Shown here one piece after another: positions 54,382-62,770 of a stretch of 64,000 nucleotides of DNA. The DNA is from DAHUXT01 sp036273675. Lineage in GTDB: Bacteria; Chloroflexota; Ktedonobacteria; Ktedonobacterales; JADMIN01. The notes beneath the pieces are model-generated. The model had not been told where the DNA came from. It made no database searches and worked only from the letters and a program-made list of their open reading frames with translations. Both the position numbers and the translations under genes were made by a program. Location: the NCBI GenBank assembly GCA_036273675.1, contig DASUHD010000123.1:87562-151561 (forward strand), given 5' to 3'. Numbering within the stretch: position 1 is the stretch's first letter; the number at the start of each line of letters is the position of its first letter.

Positions 54382-54696
54382 ATGCTGGCAACCGTCTCGA
54401 TAGTGATGGCAAGTGTATTGGGTGTGCTCTGGGGCTGGATCGTCTGGATCGTCATTGGGGGCATCGCGGGAGCAATCGCCGACCAGTTGGTGCAGGGTAA
54501 CCGACTGGGCTGCCTTGGCAACGTCATCGTTGGCATCCTTGGTGGCCTGTTAGGTGGCTTCATTCTTGGGCTGTTCAACATCGATGTCAATGGCATCATC
54601 TGGACGTTTGTCACCGCACTCGCGGGCGCGATTGTCTTGCTGCTCATTGTCCATCTGGTGACTGGTGGGCGTGGAATCGGTATGCGCAATCGTTAG
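54382..54696 (+). CDS. GlsB/YeaQ/YmgE-family membrane protein
   Basis: 104 residues with three membrane helices. The glycine-rich text GGIAGAIADQLV and GNVIVGILGGLLGGFI is typical of the transglycosylase-associated (YeaQ/YmgE) small stress membrane proteins. No catalytic residues are known for the family; the name is historical. A strong GGAGGTG lies 6 nt before the ATG. Confidence 0.87.
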   Translation: MLATVSIVMASVLGVLWGWIVWIVIGGIAGAIADQLVQGNRLGCLGNVIVGILGGLLGGFILGLFNIDVNGIIWTFVTALAGAIVLLLIVHLVTGGRGIGMRNR

Positions 54697-54728
54697 CAGC
54701 ATACGAACAACATTGTGCGCAAATCACG

Positions 54729-54762
54729 CGCCGGGGATTGGAAACCTTCCCAATGCCCGGCG
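54729..54762. terminator. hairpin between convergent genes
   Basis: CGCCGGGG..TTGG / CCCAAT..CCGGCG, about 12 paired bases around a 7-nt loop (AAACCTT). It lies between the GlsB gene and the convergent 268-residue gene. There is no T-run, so its termination role is not certain. Confidence 0.5.
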
Positions 54763-54839
54763 AGCATGTTCGTCCTCTGGCCGCGGCTGAATTTCCCTTG
54801 ACTATTTCGTAGGAGCCAGGGATCTACTCATCGATACGG

Positions 54840-55646
54840 TCACAGCAGTGTGGTGGCGCCAGTGACCACAAAGTCGGCATAGGCATACTGCGGCATCGCT
54901 GGGCGTTGCACTGTCGCGGTGCGCTTTCCTGGGCGATCAGCCGCATTGTCAGTAATTTTCACTCCCAGAGCATTCATGATCTGCATGTTACGACGGGCAA
55001 GTTCCGGGTGCGGGAAGTAGGAGTAGAGCGCTGAATTCAGCGCAGCGATCTGGTCGTCACATTGCTCAATCGTGTGGCCATACTGCGCGCAGGCGTCGCG
55101 CACCTCATGCACCTGCCGATCTGGCAAGAGAGCAAAGATATTGCGTAGCGCATACACAAGATTATGGGTGCGGTTGAGCAGGATACCTCGTCCGTGGGCC
55201 AGACGGCGGGCAAGCGCCCAATCTCCGTTCTGTAGCGCTGCCTCGAAGCTTCGCGTGATGAGGCCGAAGGGCGCATAGTCGAGTTTCAACTCAAGAAAAT
55301 CGATGAGGTCCGCAGTCTTGCCCTCTTGCCACTGTTTCAGTAACTCCAGCGCGTACTGCCCCTCGTAGCGCTCGAACCGGTCGTCACTTCCCTTTCTGCG
55401 CCTCCCCGTCACTGGCACGCTGAGCAGCATATCCTTGCAGTTGCATATCCAGAGCGCGTGCAAGTAATGCACTGTGGCCAGAATCGGGAATGAGGTGAAA
55501 CGACGCTGCCCATGTACATCCTGGACGTACGGGAAGTTGGCCAGAACCTCTCCCGAGATTCTGTCGAACTCAGCTAACTTTTCGACGACCAGTTGCGATT
55601 CCGGAGTCAGACCGCCACGCACGACAACGTCAACGCCTGTATTCAT
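54840..55646 (-). CDS. hypothetical protein, 268 residues
   Basis: Helical, soluble-looking protein with the text VEKLAEFDRISGEVL, FPILATVHYLHALWI and DRQVHEVRDACAQYG. There is no metal-binding cluster, no signal peptide and no membrane helix. I cannot place it in a family. AGAAGGTG lies about 8 nt before the ATG, so it is probably translated. It faces the structured 55.8-56.2 kb region from which it transcribes away. Confidence 0.55.
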   Translation of the reverse strand: MNTGVDVVVRGGLTPESQLVVEKLAEFDRISGEVLANFPYVQDVHGQRRFTSFPILATVHYLHALWICNCKDMLLSVPVTGRRRKGSDDRFERYEGQYALELLKQWQEGKTADLIDFLELKLDYAPFGLITRSFEAALQNGDWALARRLAHGRGILLNRTHNLVYALRNIFALLPDRQVHEVRDACAQYGHTIEQCDDQIAALNSALYSYFPHPELARRNMQIMNALGVKITDNAADRPGKRTATVQRPAMPQYAYADFVVTGATTLL

Positions 55647-55789
55647 GACTTTTCACCTTCTAGCAGACTCGGTACCGCACATGATATCTGCGTATTTGTC
55701 AGCATCAAGCGTGCCACCTGATGTCATGGTCGCGGTTAATTGAATGCATGGAAAGTCGTAGCGATTGCCCGAGGTGCCATACTAATGTT

Positions 55790-56200
55790 GAGGCAACCTC
55801 ATGCAATTCGTCTGAGAAGTGGGGTCTATTCCGTCAACTACCCCATAGTTGAAGCTAGGAGGCTTGCATCTGCCGAGGGTCACGGCGACGCCATCAGGGA
55901 GTGTTGTCTATGGTTGTCCATGCCTGTGGACTCAGGTTCCCACACATCCCCTAACCCGGTTTGCATCGGGAGGCTGGTTGACTGTCTGAGTGGGGCAGTC
56001 CAGCCCATCAACGTACCTGAGGCGTCCACTATACTATGCGCCGGCTCCCGAGCAGAGTCGGGAGCCGGCCTCTCACTGTCGCCAGTGTTGGGTACGAAGC
56101 TCGCGGTTATTCCGCGTGATAGCTACAGCATAGCACCAAAGAAAGGAGGCGGCCATTCCTCCCCACGCTTGAGAGCGGGGATCTCCTGGCCGCGATTCAG
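55790..56200 (+). mobile_element. structured non-coding stretch resembling an IS200/IS605-family remnant
   Basis: About 400 bases without a credible gene but with several strong stem structures: a self-complementary AACTA/TAGTT box (55837-55850) followed by GAAGC..GGCTTGCATCTGCC; GGCTGG(TT)GACTG / CAGTC(C)AGCC at 55971-56003; a 12-bp perfect stem GCCGGCTCCCGA / TCGGGAGCCGGC at 56040-56069; and a compound hairpin at 56149-56193 with a TCCCC..GGGGA inner stem. The wording CTACCCCA..GGCTTGCATCT and CCTCCCCACGCTTGAGAGCGGGGAT is close to ends and omega-RNA-like segments of IS200/IS605 elements as I remember them. No transposase gene is present, so at most this is a non-autonomous or decayed copy. 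Confidence 0.4.
56142..56200 (+). promoter_or_regulatory. Shine-Dalgarno separated from pxpBC start by a hairpin
   Basis: AAAGGAG at 56142-56148 is a near-perfect ribosome site. It is followed at once by a hairpin with outer stem GCGGCCA (56149-56155) / TGGCCGC (56187-56193) and inner TCCCC (56160-56164) / GGGGA (56177-56181). Then GATTCAG, 7 nt, and the ATG at 56201. Linear spacing is 52 nt, but with the hairpin folded it becomes the normal 7 nt. No other Shine-Dalgarno precedes this ATG. Confidence 0.55.
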
Positions 56201-57928
56201 ATGAAGCGAGTGCAAGGAAGAATCGCGGCGCGGATTGTGACTATCGGCGACGCGGCGGTGCTCGTGCGACTGGGCCGTCACCCTGGCCCAACCGCGACCC
56301 GCAGAGTCCTGGCGCTCGTCGCCACACTCGACTCCACACCGCCACTCGGACTGTTAGATGTGGCGCCAGCGTATGCATCGGTCCTGATACGCTTCGATCC
56401 ATTTCTCATCGATCCGATGGACTTGGTTACCACGCTCCACAGCCTGGTTAATCGTCTCGACGAATTTCCGTTACCCAAAGGACGACTTGTCAACATTCCA
56501 GTTCACTATGGCGGAGACTTTGGTCCTGATCTCGATGACGTGGCCGAGCTCCTTGGGCTAACGCCAGAGGAGGTCATCGACCGGCATACCTCGGCCACCT
56601 ATCGGGTGGCGTTCCTGGGATTTCTGGCGGGTTTCCCCTATCTCACAGGCTTGTCCCGCGCGCTCGCCGTTCCACGGCTCTCCACACCACGCAGACGCGT
56701 TCCATCCGGCAGTGTTGCCATCGCTGACCGCCACGCAGGCATCTATCCGACTGATAGCCCCGGCGGCTGGCGGATTCTCGGGCGCGCCTCCATGCCGATC
56801 TTCGACCCGGCGCAGCAGCCGCCATCACTCTTCCGTCCCGGAGACCGTGTGCGTTTTTATCCCGTGCCTGCTAGCGACCCGGCTTCAGTTTCGCCGCCAA
56901 TGGCGCGACAGACAACAGAATCACAGGGCATACCGTGGCTCCGGGTAATCCAGCCAGGAATGCAGACGACTGTGCAAGACCAGGGCCGCATTGGCTTTGC
57001 GCGCTACGGCGTTACGGCATCTGGCGCGGCTGATCCCGACGCGCTGGCGCTTGGCAATGCGTTGCTGGCCAACCCTCCAGAGGCGGCGGCGCTGGAAATC
57101 ACCGGCGGAAACGCGCAGTTCGAGGTTCTTGCGCCGTGTGTCGTCGCCGTTACAGGCGCGCCGTGCGTTGTACGGGTGAATCAGCGAGAGGCGCCGATCG
57201 GTGTCACATTCGCGCTGGGATTGGGCGATACGCTTGAGATTAGGCCAACATCGGCGGGCTTGCGCGCTTATCTCTGTGTGGCGGGCGGCATTGCGGTGCA
57301 GAAGGTGATGGGCAGCCACGCGACCGACCTGCGCGCGCGCCTCGGCGGCCTGGATGGCCGTGCCTTGCGGGCGGGCGACACACTTGAGCGCGTCCATGCC
57401 CAGAGGGATGTCGCCGGGCGGATGCTGCCAACCAACCTGATGCGCTGTTTGCCTGAAAATGGCGATTGGCGCCTGCGCGTCTTGCCGGGTCCCCATGCGG
57501 TGCAAACACCCAGCACGCTCGACAGACTGATCGAGGCGTCATTCGCGGTGGACGCGCGCTCCGACCGAATGGGCGTGCGGCTCAAGCAGATAGGTGGCCA
57601 ATGCCTGGACGGTGGAGAGACGCTCTCGGAGGGCCTGGCACGGGGCGCGGTACAGGTTCCGCCGGATGGAGAGCCAGTCGTGCTACTTGCCGACGCCCAG
57701 ACGACCGGTGGCTACTATGTTCCCGCGGTGGTCATCAGCGCCGACTTCTGGAAAATTGGCCAACTGCGCCCCGGCGATACCGTCAGGTTTTGTGCCGTTT
57801 CGCCAGGTGAAGCGCTGGCGGCTTTGCGAGAGCGCGCTGAAGAGATCGCGCAGGTTACGCGTCAACCACTACCAGAGCAACTGCTCGCGGGATTTGCCGA
57901 ATGGAGTGACGATGCTGAGTTGATCTGA
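56201..57928 (+). CDS. pxpB-pxpC: fused 5-oxoprolinase subunits B and C
   Basis: 575 residues. First half (about 1-230) is PxpB/KipI: TIGDAAVLVRLG, YRVAFLGFLAGFPYLTGL and PSGSVAIADRHAGIYPTDSPGGW. Second half (about 240-560) is PxpC/KipA: IQPGMQTTVQDQGRIGFARYG and NALLANPPEAAALEI. PxpBC with PxpA hydrolyses 5-oxoproline (pyroglutamate) to glutamate using ATP. The two subunits are usually separate genes. The ATG follows an unusual leader (hairpin-separated Shine-Dalgarno); alternative starts are a GTG at 56210 and a GTG near 56237 just at the conserved core, but neither has a good ribosome site. The gene pxpA follows after 27 nt. Confidence 0.9.
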   Translation: MKRVQGRIAARIVTIGDAAVLVRLGRHPGPTATRRVLALVATLDSTPPLGLLDVAPAYASVLIRFDPFLIDPMDLVTTLHSLVNRLDEFPLPKGRLVNIPVHYGGDFGPDLDDVAELLGLTPEEVIDRHTSATYRVAFLGFLAGFPYLTGLSRALAVPRLSTPRRRVPSGSVAIADRHAGIYPTDSPGGWRILGRASMPIFDPAQQPPSLFRPGDRVRFYPVPASDPASVSPPMARQTTESQGIPWLRVIQPGMQTTVQDQGRIGFARYGVTASGAADPDALALGNALLANPPEAAALEITGGNAQFEVLAPCVVAVTGAPCVVRVNQREAPIGVTFALGLGDTLEIRPTSAGLRAYLCVAGGIAVQKVMGSHATDLRARLGGLDGRALRAGDTLERVHAQRDVAGRMLPTNLMRCLPENGDWRLRVLPGPHAVQTPSTLDRLIEASFAVDARSDRMGVRLKQIGGQCLDGGETLSEGLARGAVQVPPDGEPVVLLADAQTTGGYYVPAVVISADFWKIGQLRPGDTVRFCAVSPGEALAALRERAEEIAQVTRQPLPEQLLAGFAEWSDDAELI

Positions 57929-57955
57929 TTTTGGCACGGCGAAAGGACTGCGACG

Positions 57956-58744
57956 ATGGCAGGTGAAAACGCGAGACACGAAATCGATCTCAACTGTGAC
58001 GCGGGAGAATCCTTCGGGCACTGGCCAATGGGAGATGACGCAGCGCTGATTCCGCTGATGACCTCCGTCAATATCGCCTGTGGCGCGCATGCGGGCGATC
58101 CGCTGGTCATGCGCCAGACTCTGCTGCTGGCCAAAGAACACCTTGTAGCCGTCGGCGCGCACCCCGGCTACCCCGACCTGCACGGCTTCGGTCGGCGCGT
58201 GATACCACTCTCGCCCGATGAAGTGGAGGCGTGGACACTGGCCCAACTCGGCACGCTCGACGCGATGGCTCGCGGGGCTGGTGTCGTCTTGCGACATGTC
58301 AAGCCGCACGGCGCCCTCTACAACATAGCAGCCGACGACGAAACACAGGCTGCGGCAGTGGTGAAGGCAGTGTGTGCATTCAATCCAGGGTTGACGCTGG
58401 TCGCGCGGGCTGGGGCACGTATGGCGACGGTAGCGCGCGAGGCGGGGCTACGGGTCGCAGAGGAAGCGTTTATCGACCGCGGCTATGATAGCGCGGGCAG
58501 ACTCCTGCCACGGTCGCACCCCGACGCGCTGGTAAGTGATCCTCGAATCGCTGCAGAACGGGCATTGACGCTACTCCAAGCGGGAACGCTGGCAGCGGCT
58601 GATAGCGCCATACTGCGCATCCATCCTCAGACGCTGTGCGTTCATAGCGATACTAGAGGCGCCGCGGCAATCGCGTCGGCAGTGCGGCTCGCTCTCACTG
58701 CGGCAGGGATTGCGCTTCGCCCCCTGCATGAGTTGGCCCACTGA
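57956..58744 (+). CDS. pxpA: 5-oxoprolinase subunit A (LamB/YcsF family)
   Basis: 262 residues. EIDLNCDAGESFGHWPMGDD and SVNIACGAHAGDPLVM near the N-terminus, then AVGAHPGYPDLHGFGRR and LRHVKPHGALYN, are the LamB/YcsF signatures with the conserved Asp and His residues. With PxpBC it forms the ATP-dependent 5-oxoprolinase. AAAGGA lies 8 nt before the ATG. The partner fusion gene ends 27 nt upstream, so both are in one operon. No obvious terminator follows within about 20 nt, and the sdh promoter begins only 20 nt later. Confidence 0.93.
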   Translation: MAGENARHEIDLNCDAGESFGHWPMGDDAALIPLMTSVNIACGAHAGDPLVMRQTLLLAKEHLVAVGAHPGYPDLHGFGRRVIPLSPDEVEAWTLAQLGTLDAMARGAGVVLRHVKPHGALYNIAADDETQAAAVVKAVCAFNPGLTLVARAGARMATVAREAGLRVAEEAFIDRGYDSAGRLLPRSHPDALVSDPRIAAERALTLLQAGTLAAADSAILRIHPQTLCVHSDTRGAAAIASAVRLALTAAGIALRPLHELAH

Positions 58745-58764
58745 TGCTTTGCATCCATAACTAG

Positions 58765-58793
58765 TTGTAGAGGTACGCCCACGGGCGTATAAT
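58765..58793 (+). promoter_or_regulatory. promoter of sdh operon
   Basis: TTGTAG (58765-58770), a 17-nt spacer, then TATAAT (58788-58793). It is about 250 nt before sdhC, giving a long leader of unknown function. No known leader motif was recognised. Confidence 0.65.
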
Positions 58794-59042
58794 CTAAAAA
58801 GCGCGCATGATACCTGTAACCGTGACAATGGGGTCCGACAAGCGCAATGACGCGGAGCCAAGTCGTATGCAAACGAGCGGCCTGATTTCCCACATTCCCG
58901 TGATACATCTTGGCGATGCCGTCATCGCTGCTTGCGTTAGTTCTTCATCCCCGTCCGGTAAGCTGACGACTCAACGTCGCGCGTCCTTCGCAGGTATGCG
59001 TTTGTCGTAACCCATGAGTTTTCTCTAGAGGAGACGCCCCGT

Positions 59043-59435
59043 ATGTACAGAGGTCAGTCGGGTCAATGGTCCTGGCTATTCCACCGCGTGACGGGCCTGG
59101 CCATTCTGCTTTTCCTGCTGGTCCACATCGTTGACATCACCCTGATTGGCTTCGGCCCGACGATTTATAACGATGCTATTGGAATCTTCAGCCTCGGGCC
59201 AATTCGCGTCGTCTCAGTCGCGCTGATTGGCGCGGTGCTTTATCACGCATTCAACGGCATCCGTATCATTCTGATCGACTTCTGGTCGACTGGTTACAAA
59301 TATCAGAGCCAGATGTTTTTCGTCGTGATGGCGCTGACCATTATTGGAACGCTAGGCATGGGATACTATGTCATCGCGCCGATCTTTGGCATCTGCCCAC
59401 AAGGGCCGGGGCTGTGTAACGCGAACATCATGTAG
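59043..59435 (+). CDS. sdhC: succinate dehydrogenase cytochrome b556 subunit
   Basis: 130 residues with three membrane helices. WLFHRVTGLAILLFLLVHIVD carries a His in the first helix and ALIGAVLYHAFNGIRI a second, the expected heme-ligand region. It anchors SdhAB and passes electrons to quinone. GAGGAG lies 8 nt before the ATG. It is the first gene of sdhCDAB. Confidence 0.9.
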   Translation: MYRGQSGQWSWLFHRVTGLAILLFLLVHIVDITLIGFGPTIYNDAIGIFSLGPIRVVSVALIGAVLYHAFNGIRIILIDFWSTGYKYQSQMFFVVMALTIIGTLGMGYYVIAPIFGICPQGPGLCNANIM

Positions 59436-59464
59436 GAACAACGCGAAATCAAGGAGCACGAAGT

Positions 59465-59914
59465 ATGGCGACACCAGTTCAAGACAGCCCCAGGGTGACG
59501 AGCTACGGAGCAACCTCCCGGCCAAGTGGCGCGAACGGCTTTGAGACGTTTTCCTGGTGGTTCTTCCGTGTGAGCGGGGTAGCGCTGGTCTTTCTGGCCA
59601 TCATTCATCTCTTCCTCATGCACGTCAGTGTCGATGTCTCGGAGACGGTATATGATTATGTGGCAAAGCGCTATGACAATCCGTTCTGGCGCGGCTACGA
59701 TCTGTTGCTGTTGACGCTGGCGCTTTTCCACGGGCTGAATGGGCTGCGCATCATCTGCGACGACTATATCAAGTCGCGTGGCTGGCGGGTCGCCGTGGTT
59801 TCAGGCCTATTCATTATCGCGCTCAGCTTCTGGCTCATCGGCATGATGACCATCATCACATTCCAACGAAATATGAATGTCGCTCAGGCAATCCTGAGTA
59901 TGCTGGGCCACTAG
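59465..59914 (+). CDS. sdhD: succinate dehydrogenase membrane anchor subunit
   Basis: 149 residues; three membrane helices beginning with SWWFFRVSGVALVFLAIIHLF. GYDLLLLTLALFHGLNGLRI carries conserved His and Gly. The N-terminal 30 residues are soluble and Pro/Ser rich. AAGGAG lies 9 nt before the ATG. It stands between sdhC and sdhA. Confidence 0.87.
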   Translation: MATPVQDSPRVTSYGATSRPSGANGFETFSWWFFRVSGVALVFLAIIHLFLMHVSVDVSETVYDYVAKRYDNPFWRGYDLLLLTLALFHGLNGLRIICDDYIKSRGWRVAVVSGLFIIALSFWLIGMMTIITFQRNMNVAQAILSMLGH

Positions 59915-59974
59915 TCGATCAGCGCATCTTTCGGTCAGGGTGAGAGAACAGAGGCGGGATCCAGGAGTCAAGTC

Positions 59975-61711
59975 ATGAACTACCATAAGTTTGACGTCGT
60001 GATCGTCGGCGCGGGCGGCGCGGGTCTGATGTCGGCAATGCAGCTGGCGCAAGGGGCCAGCATAGCGGTCATCAGCAAGCTCTATCCTACGCGCTCCCAT
60101 ACCGGGGCGGCGCAGGGCGGGGTGGCAGCGGCGCTGGGCAACCTGGAAGAAGACCACTGGAAGTGGCACATGTACGACACCGTCAAAGGTGGCGACTATC
60201 TCACCGATCAGGACGCGGGCGAGATACTGGCGCGCGAGGCGATTGACGCCGTCTACGATCTGGAACACTGGGGGCTGCCGTTCAACCGCACACCCGAAGG
60301 CAAGATAGACCAGCGGCGCTTCGGCGGCCACACGCGCAACTTCGGCGAAGGACCAGTACGCCGCTCGTGCTACGCCGCCGACCGCACAGGCCACATGATC
60401 TTGCAGACGATGTATCAGCAGTCCATCAAGAACCAGGTACGGTTCTTCAACGAGTACATGATGCTCGATCTGCTGATAAGCGATGGACAGGCTTGTGGCG
60501 TCGTCGCCCTCTGTCTGCGCGATGGCACGATACACACCTTCCATGCGAAGACGGTGGTGCTGGCGACCGGCGGCTACGGACGCGCGTGGCGCATCACCAG
60601 CAACGCGCTCGCCTGCACAGGCGACGGCATGGCTGTAGCATATCGGCGCGGCATCCCGCTTGAAGATATGGAGATGTACCAGTTCCACCCGACCGGACTG
60701 TACAAAATCGGAATCCTGCTCTCTGAGGCGGCGCGCGGCGAGGGCGCCTATCTGCTGAACAACGAGGGGGAGCGCTTCTGTATTCGCTACGCGCCGACAA
60801 TGCAGGAACTTGCTCCGCGCGATATGGTGTCGCGTTTCATCGTCCAGGAGATTGCCGAGGGGCGTGGCATCGACGGCAAAGACTATGTATACCTTTCGGT
60901 CGCGCATCTGGGCAAGGAGAAAATTGACGCCAAGCTGCCCGATATCACCGATTTCGCCCGCAACTACCTTGGCGTCGAGCCATATTACGAGCCAGTGCCG
61001 ATTCAGCCAACAGCCCACTACGCCATGGGTGGCATCCCCACCGATATCGAGGGTCGCGTCGTGATGGACGAGCAGAATGCGGTGCTGCCTGGGCTTTATG
61101 CGGCGGGCGAGGTTGCCTGTGTCTCAGTGCATGGCGCGAACCGACTGGGCACGAACTCGCTGGTTGACCTGATCGTCTTCGGCCGTCGCGCGGGCAAACA
61201 TATCGCCGCCAAATGGTTACCCGAGGCCGAATTTGCCCCGCTGCCCAGTGATCCCGACGCCTACGCCACCGAAATGGTCGAGGGGCTGCTCAGCCGTACA
61301 ACTGGCGAGACGCAGGAGAATATCCGCGCGGAGCTGCGCGACATGATGATGGAATTCGTCGGCGTCGTTCGGAGCGAGGAAAGCCTGAAGAACGCGACCG
61401 CAAAGCTGGTTGAGTTGAAAGACCGGTTCGGGTCGATTCGCCTCATGGACCGCACGCGCACGTTTAACACTGAGTTGATGGAAGTGATCGAGCTGGGCAA
61501 TTTGATCGAATGCTCGGAGGCGACCATCGCCGGGGCGCTCGCCCGCAAAGAGAGCCGCGGCGCGCACTATCGGACAGACTATGAGAAGCGCGACGACGCC
61601 AACTTCCTCAGGCACACGCTGGCCTATCGGTCTGAGACGGCGGGCGCGCCAGAGCTTCGCTACAAGCCCGTCGTCATTACGGAGTTCCAGCCAAAGGAGC
61701 GCAAGTATTAG
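59975..61711 (+). CDS. sdhA: succinate dehydrogenase flavoprotein subunit
   Basis: 578 residues, normal length. FAD-binding VVIVGAGGAGLMSAMQLAQ at the N-terminus; covalent flavin His in the RSHTGAAQGG segment near 45; active-site GEGPVRRSCYAADRTGH and HPTGLY further in; GGIPTDIEGRV and the C-terminal RGAHYRTDYEKRDDANFLRH. It oxidises succinate to fumarate. AGGAG lies 7 nt before the ATG. The first gene after two membrane subunits; sdhB follows. Confidence 0.96.
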   Translation: MNYHKFDVVIVGAGGAGLMSAMQLAQGASIAVISKLYPTRSHTGAAQGGVAAALGNLEEDHWKWHMYDTVKGGDYLTDQDAGEILAREAIDAVYDLEHWGLPFNRTPEGKIDQRRFGGHTRNFGEGPVRRSCYAADRTGHMILQTMYQQSIKNQVRFFNEYMMLDLLISDGQACGVVALCLRDGTIHTFHAKTVVLATGGYGRAWRITSNALACTGDGMAVAYRRGIPLEDMEMYQFHPTGLYKIGILLSEAARGEGAYLLNNEGERFCIRYAPTMQELAPRDMVSRFIVQEIAEGRGIDGKDYVYLSVAHLGKEKIDAKLPDITDFARNYLGVEPYYEPVPIQPTAHYAMGGIPTDIEGRVVMDEQNAVLPGLYAAGEVACVSVHGANRLGTNSLVDLIVFGRRAGKHIAAKWLPEAEFAPLPSDPDAYATEMVEGLLSRTTGETQENIRAELRDMMMEFVGVVRSEESLKNATAKLVELKDRFGSIRLMDRTRTFNTELMEVIELGNLIECSEATIAGALARKESRGAHYRTDYEKRDDANFLRHTLAYRSETAGAPELRYKPVVITEFQPKERKY

Positions 61712-61767
61712 GCGTGCTGATATCCACGCGGAGTTATGGAACAGCGACATAGAGAAGAGGACCGGCG

Positions 61768-62496
61768 ATGGCTGCCACCAATGGGAAATACAAAGTACAT
61801 GTCAAAGTCAAGCGCTACCAGCCCGGCGAGAATCCAGACCCGTACTGGCAGGAATTTCGCGTTGAGGTGGAAGGCAACGACCGCCTGCTCGATACACTGA
61901 ACAAGATCAAGTGGGAGCAGGATGGCACACTGACCTATCGCCGCTCGTGCGCTCATGGTGTCTGTGGGTCGGATGCGATGCGGGTCAATGGCCGCAATCG
62001 GCTGGCGTGCAAGTTGCTGATGCAGGATCTTGGCGCGCGCATCTCCGTCGAGCCGATGCTTGGCTTCCCAGTGATCCGCGATCTCGTGGTCGACATGGAT
62101 CCCTTCTTCGCAAAGTATGAGAAGGTAAAGCCCTACCTCGTTAACAACGAGCCCGCGCCGCGCACCGAGCGCTTGCAGTCACCCGAGGAGCGTGAACGCT
62201 TCGACGAGACAACTAAATGCATTCTCTGCGGCGCGTGTACTGGGTCGTGTCCGTCCGTCTGGGCAAATGCCGAGTGGGTTGGCCCGGCATCCATCGTGAA
62301 CGCGCACCGGTTCATCTTCGACAGCCGCGACCGTGGCGGCGCCGAGCGCCTGGACATTCTGAGCGACCGCACGGGCGTCTGGCGTTGCCGCACGATCTTC
62401 AACTGTACCGAGGCCTGCCCGCGTGGGATTCACGTCACCGACGCGATTGAAGAGGTCAAACGCGCTATTCTGTATAACTCGACGGACGGCGATTGA
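61768..62496 (+). CDS. sdhB: succinate dehydrogenase iron-sulfur subunit
   Basis: 242 residues. Three cluster motifs: [2Fe-2S] at SCAHGVCGSDAM, [4Fe-4S] at CILCGACTGSCPS, and the third cluster at CRTIFNCTEACPRGI. It transfers electrons from SdhA to the membrane anchor. The N-terminus has VHVKVKRYQPGENP, typical of this subunit. GAAGAGG lies 6 nt before the ATG. A hairpin at 62529-62559 ends the operon. Confidence 0.96.
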   Translation: MAATNGKYKVHVKVKRYQPGENPDPYWQEFRVEVEGNDRLLDTLNKIKWEQDGTLTYRRSCAHGVCGSDAMRVNGRNRLACKLLMQDLGARISVEPMLGFPVIRDLVVDMDPFFAKYEKVKPYLVNNEPAPRTERLQSPEERERFDETTKCILCGACTGSCPSVWANAEWVGPASIVNAHRFIFDSRDRGGAERLDILSDRTGVWRCRTIFNCTEACPRGIHVTDAIEEVKRAILYNSTDGD

Positions 62497-62528
62497 ATCA
62501 CATTCGCCTGGGCATAGCTCAAGATTCA

Positions 62529-62559
62529 GGGGACGCGCCATCTCTGGTGGAGCGTCCCC
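62529..62559 (+). terminator. probable terminator of sdh operon
   Basis: Perfect 8-bp stem GGGGACGC (62529-62536) / GCGTCCCC (62552-62559) with further weak pairing inside the loop. It lies 33 nt after the sdhB stop. No T-run follows. Confidence 0.55.
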
Positions 62560-62770
62560 TCATCGTGCGGTACGGCGCCATAGATAGTGGCGTCTCACCC
62601 CTTCTTTGTGGGAAGATTGGGTAAAGCCACCCAGTTACCGCGCGATTCGGCGTAAAATCTAACGCGGCCTGCGCCGATCCATGCCTGAGGCAATGGAGTA
62701 CGCGGTCATCGTTGTGCGCCAGGAGTGCCGCTGGCATGGGGTATCTGGCCGAAGAGTAAAGCGAGGAAGT

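Noticed and set aside
55740..56204. 154-codon plus-strand open frame upstream of pxpBC
   Set aside because: It has no ribosome site and is made of stem-loop sequence; the translation gives no family. More likely a read-through of the structured element.
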